Below, in pieces: positions 53,975-63,222 of a DNA stretch of 64,000 bases. Under the pieces are notes generated by a model, which saw only the letters and a list, made by a program, of their open reading frames with translations, was not told the DNA's origin and searched no databases. A program made the position numbers and the translations under genes. Each line of letters starts with the position of its first letter. Position 1 is the first letter of the stretch. The DNA comes from an uncultured Sulfurimonas sp. (lineage in GTDB: Bacteria > Campylobacterota > Campylobacteria > Campylobacterales > Sulfurimonadaceae): contig NZ_OY759725.1 of NCBI RefSeq assembly GCF_963662755.1, forward strand, positions 1,625,781-1,689,780. Reading direction: 5' to 3'.

Positions 53975-55969
53975 TTGAGTAAAGTATATTTTTCTACTTG
54001 GAATGGAGAACTGATTAACAATGTCGGTAAGCCTAAAGAAGAGTGGGAAGAATCAGCTTATAATTTACCTGCAACCTACGATGATCATCGTGATTCTAAA
54101 GCTTTTATTGGTTGGGATGGTGTTTCTCTTTTTAACGAAGACGTAGATGTAATTCGTTTAGCTATGGAGTATGCTGCTCAGTATCAAGAGTACTCAGAAG
54201 CTTGCGGAAGATGTGCACCTGGGAGATGGGGTGGACGAATTCTATATGATCAGTTGGACAAGATTGCTCGTGGTGAAGGTAGTATCGCCGATATGGATCA
54301 CTTAAAAGAGATTGGTAAAAGTATGCAAGTCACTTCAAAATGTGAGATTGGTAAGACTGTTCCAAATCCTATAATTGACTTGATGATACACTTTGAAGAT
54401 GAGTTTATGGATTGTATCAACAACCAAAAGCCATCTAAACACTATAACGATGAAATTGGTTATATTGCAAAGATTACAGCACCTTGTACTGATATGTGTC
54501 CTGCACATGTTGATATCCCTGGATATATTGAGGGTGTAAGAGATTTAAGATTTGATGATTCTCTTGAAGCTACTCGTCAAACTATGCCTTTAGCTCATGT
54601 TTGTGGTCGTGTTTGTCCGCATCCATGTGAAGATGCTTGTAGAAGAACAAATCTTGATGAGCCTATTTCTATTATGGAACTTAAGCGTTTAGGTGCTGAT
54701 TATGAAACTGATCATGGATTTGGATTTTTTCATCCAATGAAAAAACAGCCAAGTAATGGTAAGAAAGTAGCAGTTATAGGTGCTGGTCCTGCTGGACTTA
54801 CTACAGCTTATTATCTTGCGGCTGAGGGAACTCAGGTTGATGTTTATGAAGAGCTTCCTGTTCTTGGTGGTGAAGTCGCTGTTGGTGTGCCAGAATACAG
54901 AATGCCAATAGATAAGTACAACCAAGACATCGAGTGTGTTAGAGATATGGGTGTTAATTTTATAACTAACACTAAAGTCAATGCAGATGATATGAGAAGA
55001 TTTGAGAGTGAGTATGATGCAACTATGATTGCAACCGGAACTCGTATATCAAAAAAAGTTCGTTGCGAGAATGAAAGGGCTGAAATAGAGGGCTATTGGT
55101 CGGCTATTGAGATGCTAGATCAAATTAATCTTTGGGATAAGTATGAAATAGGCGAGAAAGTAGACTTAACAGGTAAAACTGTTGTTTGTGTTGGTGGTGG
55201 TTTTACATCTATGGATGTTGTTCGCTGTGCCATAAGAGCAAATGCTAAAAAAGTCTATATGATTTATCGTCGTGATGAGCAAACTATTATAAGAAACACT
55301 ACTTATGAAGAGTATCATGAAGCTGTGGAAGAAGGTGTAGAATTTCTTTTTCACTCAGCTGTAAACACTATGAACGATGAGGGTGATGTTTTAAAATCTC
55401 TTTTAGTTGATAAATTTGAATTAGTACCAGATCCTAATGGTGGTCGTGCAGAGTTACTAAAAGTTGAGGGTGCTTCTTATACTATTGAGACGGATTTTTT
55501 AATTCCAGCAGTTTCTCAATCTGCTGATCTTGATTTGTTGCCTCAAGAGTGGGAACTTGAGATGACATCTTGGGGAACTATCAAAACTAATGGTAAAGAT
55601 TATATGACATCTCGCAAAGGTATCTTTGCATCTGGAGATTGTGAATATGGTCCTATGACTATTGTAAATGCGGTTGGTCAAGCTAAACGAGCATCTTCTG
55701 TTATGTCAAGATTTATGCAAAATGGAGAGATATCTTTAACAGATGATGAGATTATGGAAGATCACCTGCGTAAACTAAAGGTTTACGATAAGAAAGAAAA
55801 GGTTGAAGGTTGGCTTCCAGGTTTACCAAGACAAAATAGTGAGAAACTTAATGTTGATATTCGTAAATACAATAACAAAGAAGTTAATCTAGGTTTTACA
55901 CAAGAAGAAGCCATTAGCGAAGCTGATCGCTGTATGCGTTGTTATTATATAGCTATGGTAGCTACTTAA
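53975..55969 (+). CDS. Hybrid flavoprotein: NuoF C-terminal-like domain fused to a GltD-like oxidoreductase
   Basis: 664 residues, starting at TTG. Residues 50-150 resemble the C-terminal cluster-binding end of NuoF (EACGRCAPGRWGG, then SKCEIGK); of the four cluster cysteines, Cys77, Cys80 and Cys123 are kept, but Gly83 replaces the third. The NuoF NADH/FMN domain itself is missing. Then comes a glutamate-synthase small-subunit-like part: CTDMCPAHVDIPGYI and CGRVCPHPCEDACRR for two clusters, FAD-binding VAVIGAGPAGLTTAYYL, and a second nucleotide fold VVCVGGGFTSMDVV. The electron donor is not known. Confidence 0.85.
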   Translation: MSKVYFSTWNGELINNVGKPKEEWEESAYNLPATYDDHRDSKAFIGWDGVSLFNEDVDVIRLAMEYAAQYQEYSEACGRCAPGRWGGRILYDQLDKIARGEGSIADMDHLKEIGKSMQVTSKCEIGKTVPNPIIDLMIHFEDEFMDCINNQKPSKHYNDEIGYIAKITAPCTDMCPAHVDIPGYIEGVRDLRFDDSLEATRQTMPLAHVCGRVCPHPCEDACRRTNLDEPISIMELKRLGADYETDHGFGFFHPMKKQPSNGKKVAVIGAGPAGLTTAYYLAAEGTQVDVYEELPVLGGEVAVGVPEYRMPIDKYNQDIECVRDMGVNFITNTKVNADDMRRFESEYDATMIATGTRISKKVRCENERAEIEGYWSAIEMLDQINLWDKYEIGEKVDLTGKTVVCVGGGFTSMDVVRCAIRANAKKVYMIYRRDEQTIIRNTTYEEYHEAVEEGVEFLFHSAVNTMNDEGDVLKSLLVDKFELVPDPNGGRAELLKVEGASYTIETDFLIPAVSQSADLDLLPQEWELEMTSWGTIKTNGKDYMTSRKGIFASGDCEYGPMTIVNAVGQAKRASSVMSRFMQNGEISLTDDEIMEDHLRKLKVYDKKEKVEGWLPGLPRQNSEKLNVDIRKYNNKEVNLGFTQEEAISEADRCMRCYYIAMVAT

Positions 55970-55978
55970 GGGGGATGA

Positions 55979-58213
55979 ATGATTAATTTTAAAATTGACG
56001 GTATCTCCGTAGAAGCTAAAAAAGGCGAAACTATTTTAAATGTAGCTCGTAGAAATGACATATATATCCCTACAATGTGTTATATATCTAAAACTACTCC
56101 TTGTGCATCTTGTCGTATGTGTGTAGTTGAAGCTCAGGGAGTGGAAGGTTTTGTTCTATCTTGTAATACACCTCCAACTGAGGGCATTGAGATAAGAACT
56201 AATTCTACTGAGTTGGAACTTGAGAGAACAAACATTATGAAGCTTTATGATGTAAATCATCCTTTAGAATGTGGTGTTTGTGATAAATCTGGTGAGTGCG
56301 ATTTACAAAACAAAACTTTAGAGTTTAATGTAGCAAGACAAAATTTCTCAGCACGTGATCAGTTTCGTGAAGTTAAAGATTGGGGACTTATAAGTTATGA
56401 TCCAGCTCTTTGTATTTTATGTGAAAAATGTGTTCATGTATGTAATGAAGTAATTGGTGATGATGCTATTGAGGTAAAATTTGGTGGATATAGTTCGAGT
56501 ATTATTCCTAAAAATTCCGATGTGCTTGATTGTACTTTTTGTGGTGAATGTATAGCAGTGTGTCCTGTTGGTGCATTGGTGAGTTCTAATTTTAAATATA
56601 GTGCAAATGCTTGGGAACTTAGTCGTGTGCCTGCTACTTGTGCTCATTGTTCTGCAGGTTGTCCTTTGGAATATGAAACAAAATATCTTTCAATTAATGG
56701 AGATGATTCTATCTATAGAGTAAAAAATAATTTTGAATATACATCACTTTGTGGTGCTGGTCGTTTTGGTTTTGATTTTGATAACAAAGAATCTAGTAGT
56801 GAAGCCTCATTTAATAAGGCTATAGAAGCTTTAAAAGAAGCAAAGGCTATTCGTTTTTCTTCAATGATTACAAATGAAGAAGCGCATATTTTACAGCTTT
56901 TAAAAGAGAAACTTGATATTAAACTTTTTAATGAAGATGCAAGAAAATTTCAAGAATTTATGAGAGCTTATAGTTCTGTGAGTGGAAAATTACATCATAG
57001 TGGTTCGCTAGATGCTATTAAACAATCAGATGCAGCAATAATAATAGGAAGCAGAATAGCAACTGATAATCCTGGTGTAAGATACGCTCTTACAACAGCC
57101 GCTAAACATAATGGCGCAAAAATAGTTTATGCTCATCCTATTGAAGATGCTCTGATGCAAAATACTGTTACTCAATTTATGAAGTATGAAGTTGGAACAG
57201 AAGAGGGCGTAATGGCACTTCTTGCAAACGCTATATTGAAAAATGTAGATATGGACGATGATGAGAGAGAATTTTTTGATGATTTAGATTTGGGTTATCT
57301 TGATGCTGAGAGTAATATTGGCGATGAAGAGCTAGATCAAATGATGAAATCATTTTCAAGAGCAAAAAATCGTGTCTTAATTGTAGGAAATGATTTGATG
57401 GCTCATAAGCGTTCAGACAATATTGCAAAACTTGCCGCTTTAATTGAAAAGTATAGTGACTTTTCTTTAGTTGTAGTACCAAGTGAAGTAAATACTTTGG
57501 GTGTATCTTTGATATGTGATTTGGATAAAGATGAAGATATTATAGATGTAGTAGGCTATAACGCAAAAGGTAATTTTATAATTTCATCTTTAGCTTATGC
57601 AAACTTGTCAGTACCATCTTTAAATCAGCAAGAAGGAACTTTTGTAAATATTGACAACAAAGTACTTCCAACAAATGTTGCAGTTAGTTTTGATGGTTAC
57701 ACGCTAAATGATCTAGCTAATGCTTGTGGTGTTGAGAGTGTCAATACTGTTGATTATACAAGTAAGCTAAATAAAAAATCTGGTTTTAGAGATATAGCTT
57801 TTGATAGTTTAGAAAACTTTTTATCATCTCATGGTGAAGATGAAAGAGGTTACTTGCTAGATGAAATTTTATGTGAAGTTAATGGAAAACTTGATGAAAT
57901 TGAAGATTTACCAGAATTCAATGGTACAATTATATATCATGCAAATCCTGTTTTACAGTTTAATGCTTATACAAATCAAGCTTCACAATTGGAAAAAGAC
58001 AATACTCTTAGAGGTTCAGCTCAGTTTGCAGCAGCTGCAAAAATAACTGATGGAGATAAGATTGAAATTAGTTTTGGCTCTAAGACTATTGTACGAGAGT
58101 TTAAGCTTGATAGTGAGTTAAAAGGTACTATAGCATTAAATCCTACGTTTGATGATGTGATAGATGCTAGTAGATACAGATTTGAAAAATCCAAAATAGT
58201 GAGAGTAGTATAA
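55979..58213 (+). CDS. nuoG: NADH-quinone oxidoreductase subunit G, first copy
   Basis: 744 residues. N-terminal [2Fe-2S] ferredoxin (CYISKTTPCASCRMCVVE), the His-Cys3 motif HPLECGVCDKSGEC, two [4Fe-4S] sites (CILCEKCVHVC, CTFCGECIAVCP), and a CAHCSAGC that matches the molybdopterin-family start. The large molybdopterin-like domain is degenerate and should not bind a cofactor. AGGGGGATGA contains the ribosome site. The end overlaps the second copy by one base. Confidence 0.95.
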   Translation: MINFKIDGISVEAKKGETILNVARRNDIYIPTMCYISKTTPCASCRMCVVEAQGVEGFVLSCNTPPTEGIEIRTNSTELELERTNIMKLYDVNHPLECGVCDKSGECDLQNKTLEFNVARQNFSARDQFREVKDWGLISYDPALCILCEKCVHVCNEVIGDDAIEVKFGGYSSSIIPKNSDVLDCTFCGECIAVCPVGALVSSNFKYSANAWELSRVPATCAHCSAGCPLEYETKYLSINGDDSIYRVKNNFEYTSLCGAGRFGFDFDNKESSSEASFNKAIEALKEAKAIRFSSMITNEEAHILQLLKEKLDIKLFNEDARKFQEFMRAYSSVSGKLHHSGSLDAIKQSDAAIIIGSRIATDNPGVRYALTTAAKHNGAKIVYAHPIEDALMQNTVTQFMKYEVGTEEGVMALLANAILKNVDMDDDEREFFDDLDLGYLDAESNIGDEELDQMMKSFSRAKNRVLIVGNDLMAHKRSDNIAKLAALIEKYSDFSLVVVPSEVNTLGVSLICDLDKDEDIIDVVGYNAKGNFIISSLAYANLSVPSLNQQEGTFVNIDNKVLPTNVAVSFDGYTLNDLANACGVESVNTVDYTSKLNKKSGFRDIAFDSLENFLSSHGEDERGYLLDEILCEVNGKLDEIEDLPEFNGTIIYHANPVLQFNAYTNQASQLEKDNTLRGSAQFAAAAKITDGDKIEISFGSKTIVREFKLDSELKGTIALNPTFDDVIDASRYRFEKSKIVRVV

Positions 58214-60711
58214 TGAGTAAAATTACTATAAATATTGATGGTAAAGAGATTGAGACACAAGAGGGCGAGTTTATTTTAAATGCTGCTCGTGCAAATGATA
58301 TCTTTATTCCAGCTATCTGTTACCTAACGAGATGTAGTCCGACACTAGCATGTCGTATATGTCTTGTTGAGGCTGATGGGAAACAAGTCTATGCTTGTAA
58401 TGCCAAAAGTAAAGATGGCATGAATATCACAACTACGACTGAAAATATTGCTAAAGAACGCCGTGCAATTATGGAAGTATATGATGTAAATCATCCTCTT
58501 CAATGTGGTGTTTGTGATCAATCTGGAGAGTGTGAACTACAAAACTATACATTAGAAATGGGAGTAGATATACAAAGTTACTCTGTAAAAGATGTAGATA
58601 GAAGTTCTCACGATTGGGGACATATTCATTACGATCCAGGCTTATGTATAGTTTGTGAGAGATGTGTTACTGTTTGTAAAGATATGATTGGGGACAACTC
58701 TTTAAAAACTATTCCTCGTGGAGCAGATGCACTAGAGGCTGAGTTTAAAGAAAATATGCCTAAAGATGCATATGCTATGTGGAATAAGCTTAATAAGTCT
58801 GTGATTGGTTTAACTAATGGAACTGATGTTCTTGATTGTACAAGTTGTGGTGAGTGTGCTGCAGTTTGTCCGGTTGGTGCTTTGGTTGATACTCACTTTA
58901 TGTATAAATCAAATGCTTGGGAACTTAAGCAAATACCTGCAACTTGTGGGCATTGTTCTGCTGGATGCCAAATCTCTTATGATGTTAAACATACAAGTAT
59001 TTCTGATGAAAGTGAAAAAATTTACCGTGTTATGAATGAGTGGAATTATGTTTCACTTTGTGGAGCTGGTAGGTATGGTTTTGATTACGAAAATAGAGTT
59101 GCATCTAAAGATGAAACTGCATTTGCATCTGCTATTGAAGCATTTAAAAAAGCAGATACTATTAAATTTACTTCTACTATTACAAATGAAGAAGCTTATG
59201 TTCTTCAAAGTTTAAAAGAAAAACTTGGGCTTAAACTTGTAAATAATGAAGCAAAATCTTTTCAAACTTTCTTGAGAAATTATAGTGAGATTAGTGGAAC
59301 TATGCTTTATGGTAATGACTTAAAATCTACTCACAATTCTAACTTTGTTATCTCTTTAGGAACGGCACTAAAAAGTGACAATCCAAATGCAAGATATGCA
59401 CTAAATAACTCAATGACTGTAAATAAAGGTGCTGGACTTTATTTTCATCCTGTAAAAGATCCTATTATTGAAGGTCTTGGAAAAAGTATTATGACTCTAC
59501 AACATGCACCTCTTCAGGAAGAAGCTGCACTTTATCTTATTTTAGACTTGTTTGCAGATAAAGAAAAATTACCTAAAAAAGTAGTTGAGTATTTGAGCTC
59601 TTTTCATTCAGAAAAAACTATAACAGTTGAAGAGACTATAAAAGAAGAAATAGTTGAAATCGTTAAAGAAACAAAAGTTAATGAAGAGAGTGGTGAAGAG
59701 GAAGAGGTAGAAGTAGAGAAGAAAAAAATGGTTCCTAAAAAAATCTCTAAAGAAGTTCAAGTAGATGATAATGCTCTTTTAACTATTTTAGGTGCTGATG
59801 ATAGTTTTATGGATGACTTAGAAAAAAATCTAAAGAAAAAAGATACTTTTGCTATGATAGTAGGACCTGATCTTTACAATCATCCAAACTCAAAAAATCT
59901 TGCAAGACTTGTTGGTTTAGTTGAGAAGTGTAGTGAGTTTGAAATTACTATGATTCCACAACTAACAAACTCTTTGGGTGTAGCTCTAATTTGTGAACTT
60001 GATGATGAAAAAGGCTCATATACTATAGGTTATAACACTAAAGGAGACTTTACTCTGTCTGCTTTAGGTAATGGTGATCTTGATATGCCTGCTATGAATC
60101 AACAAGAGGGTACTCTTACTTCTATAAATAAAAGAGTAAATCCTACAAATGCGGCTCTTGCTTATAATGGTTATGAACTAAATGATATTGCAAATGAATT
60201 GGGAATAAAATCTGAGAATGTAATTGATTATACCGCTTCTCTTCCAACATCAGTTGGTTTTAAATCTTTAGTTTTTGATAGTTTACCAAATCACTATGAA
60301 AATGATGGTACAGAAGTTAGAGGTTATCTGCTAGATAATGTAAAAGTTAATAGAAGTACAAATCAAAATGTAGAGCCATTTAGTGAAAATCAACTTACTC
60401 TTAAAAAAGAAGAGAGATTGATTTATCTTGCTAATCCTGTAAGACAATTTACTGATTTTACAAATAAAGCGACTAATCTTGATGAGATAGCTGGTTTGTA
60501 TCTTAGTGAAGAGTTTTTAAGTACTTCAGAACTTAATGAGGGGGATAAAGTGAGAGTAAAAAATAGCAATGGGGAAATTGTTGTTAATATAGTTAGTGAC
60601 AATAAAATTGCTGGTGATATAGCGGTTTTACCAACATTTGATTCTAAAATAAATTCAGAGGCTCTGTTTAGCGGATATCGTTTTGCAACAGCTTCGATTG
60701 AAAAGGTGTAA
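58213..60711 (+). CDS. nuoG: NADH-quinone oxidoreductase subunit G, second copy
   Basis: 832 residues with the same cluster set: CYLTRCSPTLACRICLVE, HPLQCGVCDQSGECELQN, CIVCERCVTVC, CTSCGECAAVCP and CGHCSAGC. It is clearly a paralogue of the preceding gene, not a recent copy, since the loops differ. It has an extra segment of about 45 highly charged residues in the C-terminal half (around 59629-59770, with EESGEEEEVEVEKKK). Both copies keep full ligand sets, so both could be wired in. Confidence 0.95.
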   Translation: MSKITINIDGKEIETQEGEFILNAARANDIFIPAICYLTRCSPTLACRICLVEADGKQVYACNAKSKDGMNITTTTENIAKERRAIMEVYDVNHPLQCGVCDQSGECELQNYTLEMGVDIQSYSVKDVDRSSHDWGHIHYDPGLCIVCERCVTVCKDMIGDNSLKTIPRGADALEAEFKENMPKDAYAMWNKLNKSVIGLTNGTDVLDCTSCGECAAVCPVGALVDTHFMYKSNAWELKQIPATCGHCSAGCQISYDVKHTSISDESEKIYRVMNEWNYVSLCGAGRYGFDYENRVASKDETAFASAIEAFKKADTIKFTSTITNEEAYVLQSLKEKLGLKLVNNEAKSFQTFLRNYSEISGTMLYGNDLKSTHNSNFVISLGTALKSDNPNARYALNNSMTVNKGAGLYFHPVKDPIIEGLGKSIMTLQHAPLQEEAALYLILDLFADKEKLPKKVVEYLSSFHSEKTITVEETIKEEIVEIVKETKVNEESGEEEEVEVEKKKMVPKKISKEVQVDDNALLTILGADDSFMDDLEKNLKKKDTFAMIVGPDLYNHPNSKNLARLVGLVEKCSEFEITMIPQLTNSLGVALICELDDEKGSYTIGYNTKGDFTLSALGNGDLDMPAMNQQEGTLTSINKRVNPTNAALAYNGYELNDIANELGIKSENVIDYTASLPTSVGFKSLVFDSLPNHYENDGTEVRGYLLDNVKVNRSTNQNVEPFSENQLTLKKEERLIYLANPVRQFTDFTNKATNLDEIAGLYLSEEFLSTSELNEGDKVRVKNSNGEIVVNIVSDNKIAGDIAVLPTFDSKINSEALFSGYRFATASIEKV

Positions 60712-60714
60712 TAT

Positions 60715-61701
60715 ATGGAAACAGCATATTTAATTGAAACGGTTATAAAAATCGTTGTAGTTTTACTTGTATTTTCTGCACTTGCGGGGATTGGAACTTA
60801 TTTTGAGCGTAAAATTCTTGCATTTATGCAACGTCGTCTTGGACCAATGTATGTTGGTCCATTTGGATTACTTCAAGTAGCGGCTGATGGTGTAAAATTA
60901 TTTACTAAAGAGGACATTATACCTACGAATGTGGTAGGTCCTATCTTTAAGATAGCACCAGTTATTACAGCAGCTACTGCTTTTATGGCTGCTGCTGCGA
61001 TTCCATTTTTGCCATCATTCACGATTTTTGGATATGAAGTGCATCCAATTGTTGCTGATATTAATATTGGTATTTTATATATTCTTGGAATTATGGGCGT
61101 AGGTCTCTATGGTCCACTTCTTGGTGGTATGGCATCTGCAAATAAGTTTTCACTTATATCTGCTGCTCGTGGTGCTGCTGTATTTATCTCTTATGAGGTT
61201 GTTACAGGTTTATCTATTTTAGCTCCAATTATGATGGTTGGCTCTCTGTCTTTGATAGATTTTAACGAGTATCAAGCTGGTGGAATTACAGATTGGATTG
61301 TTTGGACTCAGCCTGTTGCTTTCATTTTATTTTGGATAGCTGCTTTTGCTGAAACAGGTCGTACACCATTTCACTTAATAGCAAATGATCATGAAATTAT
61401 TGATGGTTTTGGTACTGAGTATTCTGGTATGAGATGGGGACTTTTCTTTATTGGTGAGTATGCAAATATGTTCTTTATCTCTTTTGTTATACCTTTAATT
61501 TTCTTAGGTGGATATGGAGACGGTAGTTTTCTTGGAGCACTAGGTTTACTTGCTAAGATGGCATTTTTCTTCTTCTTTTTCTTATGGACAAGAGCTGCAT
61601 GGCCTGATGTTAGACCAGATCAATTGATGTGGTTATGTTGGAAAGTGCTCATGCCAATAGCAGTATTAAATATCTTAGTTACTGCTATAGTATTGATGTA
61701 A
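60715..61701 (+). CDS. nuoH: NADH-quinone oxidoreductase subunit H
   Basis: 328 residues, about eight membrane helices. GTYFERKILAFMQRRLGPMYVGPFGLLQVAADGVKLF is the hallmark; AETGRTPFHLIANDHEIIDGFGTEYSGM forms the quinone-channel loop, although the usual FDLPEAE reads FHLIAND here. NuoH forms the membrane base of the quinone chamber. Confidence 0.96.
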   Translation: METAYLIETVIKIVVVLLVFSALAGIGTYFERKILAFMQRRLGPMYVGPFGLLQVAADGVKLFTKEDIIPTNVVGPIFKIAPVITAATAFMAAAAIPFLPSFTIFGYEVHPIVADINIGILYILGIMGVGLYGPLLGGMASANKFSLISAARGAAVFISYEVVTGLSILAPIMMVGSLSLIDFNEYQAGGITDWIVWTQPVAFILFWIAAFAETGRTPFHLIANDHEIIDGFGTEYSGMRWGLFFIGEYANMFFISFVIPLIFLGGYGDGSFLGALGLLAKMAFFFFFFLWTRAAWPDVRPDQLMWLCWKVLMPIAVLNILVTAIVLM

Positions 61702-61711
61702 GGGGGTAGTG

Positions 61712-62326
61712 ATGAAAAATGAACAATTTAATAACAGAGATATTTCTAACGAATACTTTTTAGTAGATATTGATGATTATCCGACTGACCCATGGGGTAA
61801 GTTTGTAAGAGTGGTAAAAAGAACATTTAGAGGTGAACTCTTTGTTGGTCTTTGGGTTGTTATGCGTGAGATGATTAGATTTGACACTCATACTGTAAAG
61901 TATCCAGAAGAGAAGATGCCAATTGGTCCAAGATATCGTGCAGTTCACGAAATGAAGAGATTATGGGAATCAGATACTGAGAGATGCATTGGTTGTGGAC
62001 TTTGTGAGAAAATTTGTATATCTAATTGTATTAGAATGGAAACTAAGATAGATGAAAATTCTCGTAAAGAAGTAACTGAATATACTATTAATCTTGGTCG
62101 TTGTATCTTTTGTGGTTATTGTGCAGAAGTTTGTCCTGAACTAGCTATTACTCACGGTGGTGAATATGAGAATGCATCTGATCAAAGAGAGCATTTTATT
62201 GATTATGCAGGAATGCTTACACCGTTAGATAAAATGAAGGCTGGAACTCAAAAAGAGTTCGAAGGTTTTGGTTCTATTACACCACATGAAGATGAGCGTG
62301 TTAAAAAAACACCTCTAGCATATTAA
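61712..62326 (+). CDS. nuoI: NADH-quinone oxidoreductase subunit I
   Basis: 204 residues from ATG 61712; a GTG at 61709 is too close to the AGGGGG site. Two [4Fe-4S] clusters: CIGCGLCEKIC with a trailing Cys, and CIFCGYCAEVCP. These link NuoG to NuoB. Confidence 0.95.
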   Translation: MKNEQFNNRDISNEYFLVDIDDYPTDPWGKFVRVVKRTFRGELFVGLWVVMREMIRFDTHTVKYPEEKMPIGPRYRAVHEMKRLWESDTERCIGCGLCEKICISNCIRMETKIDENSRKEVTEYTINLGRCIFCGYCAEVCPELAITHGGEYENASDQREHFIDYAGMLTPLDKMKAGTQKEFEGFGSITPHEDERVKKTPLAY

Positions 62327-62331
62327 GGAGT

Positions 62332-62913
62332 TTGGGTATGTTTGAAGCGATTGCATTTTATCTGTTTGCTTTTTTAACTATAGCGATGTTTTATATTACT
62401 GTAACAACATCACAGGCGTTATATGCTCTAACAGCATTAGCAGCGGGAATGATTTTTATATCAGCATTTTTCTTTATTTTGGGTGCTGACTTTTTAGGTG
62501 CTGTACAGATTGTTGTATATTCTGGTGCAGTAATGGCTCTTTATGCTTTTGGTATGATGTTTTTTGATACGACAAGAGAAGTAAAAGAAAAAGCTGGTAA
62601 TAAATATCTTATTACTGGTTTAGCTACTATCTCTGCAATTTTAATTGTTGTGATTTTTGCAGCTCCAATAGTTGCAGACAATATTACAGCTTTATATCCT
62701 ATGACTGAGGGTGCTGGTAATACTCAAGAAGTAGGTATAGTTCTTTTTACTAAGTATCTAGTTCCTTTTGAATTAGCTGCAGTAATGTTACTTGTTGCTA
62801 TGGTTTCAGGTATCGTACTAGCTGGTAAAAAAATGGATTTATCTCTTACTCTTATGAGTGATGATGAGATTAAACATATGAGAGATGAATTAAACAAAAA
62901 GGTGCTTTCATGA
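62332..62913 (+). CDS. nuoJ: NADH-quinone oxidoreductase subunit J
   Basis: 193 residues with five membrane helices. The second helix FLGAVQIVVYSGAVMALYAFGMMFF carries the conserved VYSGA stretch. Ends in ATGATG shared with nuoK. Confidence 0.95.
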   Translation: MGMFEAIAFYLFAFLTIAMFYITVTTSQALYALTALAAGMIFISAFFFILGADFLGAVQIVVYSGAVMALYAFGMMFFDTTREVKEKAGNKYLITGLATISAILIVVIFAAPIVADNITALYPMTEGAGNTQEVGIVLFTKYLVPFELAAVMLLVAMVSGIVLAGKKMDLSLTLMSDDEIKHMRDELNKKVLS

Positions 62914-63218
62914 TGGAAATAGGACTTAATCACTATCTTGTACTATCTACAATCTTGTTCGCTATAGGTCTTGTGGGTGTAATGAGAAGAAAGAATCTTT
63001 TAATGCTGTTTTTCGCAACTGAAATTTTACTAAATTCTGTAAATATTGCTTTTGCTGCGATTTCACACTTTTATGGTGATTTAACGGGTCAGATGTTTGC
63101 ATTTTTTGTAATTGCAATCGCTGCATCTGAAGTTGCTGTAGGACTTGGTCTACTTGTAGTTTGGCATAAACGTCATAACGCTATTGACTTAGATTTAATG
63201 TCAACGATGAAAGGATAA
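62910..63218 (+). CDS. nuoK: NADH-quinone oxidoreductase subunit K
   Basis: 102 residues, three helices. GLVGVMRRKNLLMLFFATEILLNSVNIAF has the buried Glu of the proton path, and FVIAIAASEVAVGLGLLV the second Glu. An ATG three bases later (62913) is an equally good start. Confidence 0.95.
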   Translation: MMEIGLNHYLVLSTILFAIGLVGVMRRKNLLMLFFATEILLNSVNIAFAAISHFYGDLTGQMFAFFVIAIAASEVAVGLGLLVVWHKRHNAIDLDLMSTMKG

Positions 63219-63222
63219 AAAT

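Noticed and set aside
55979-60711. The second nuoG as an assembly duplication
   Set aside because: The two copies differ throughout in sequence and length and only share motifs, so they are true paralogues.
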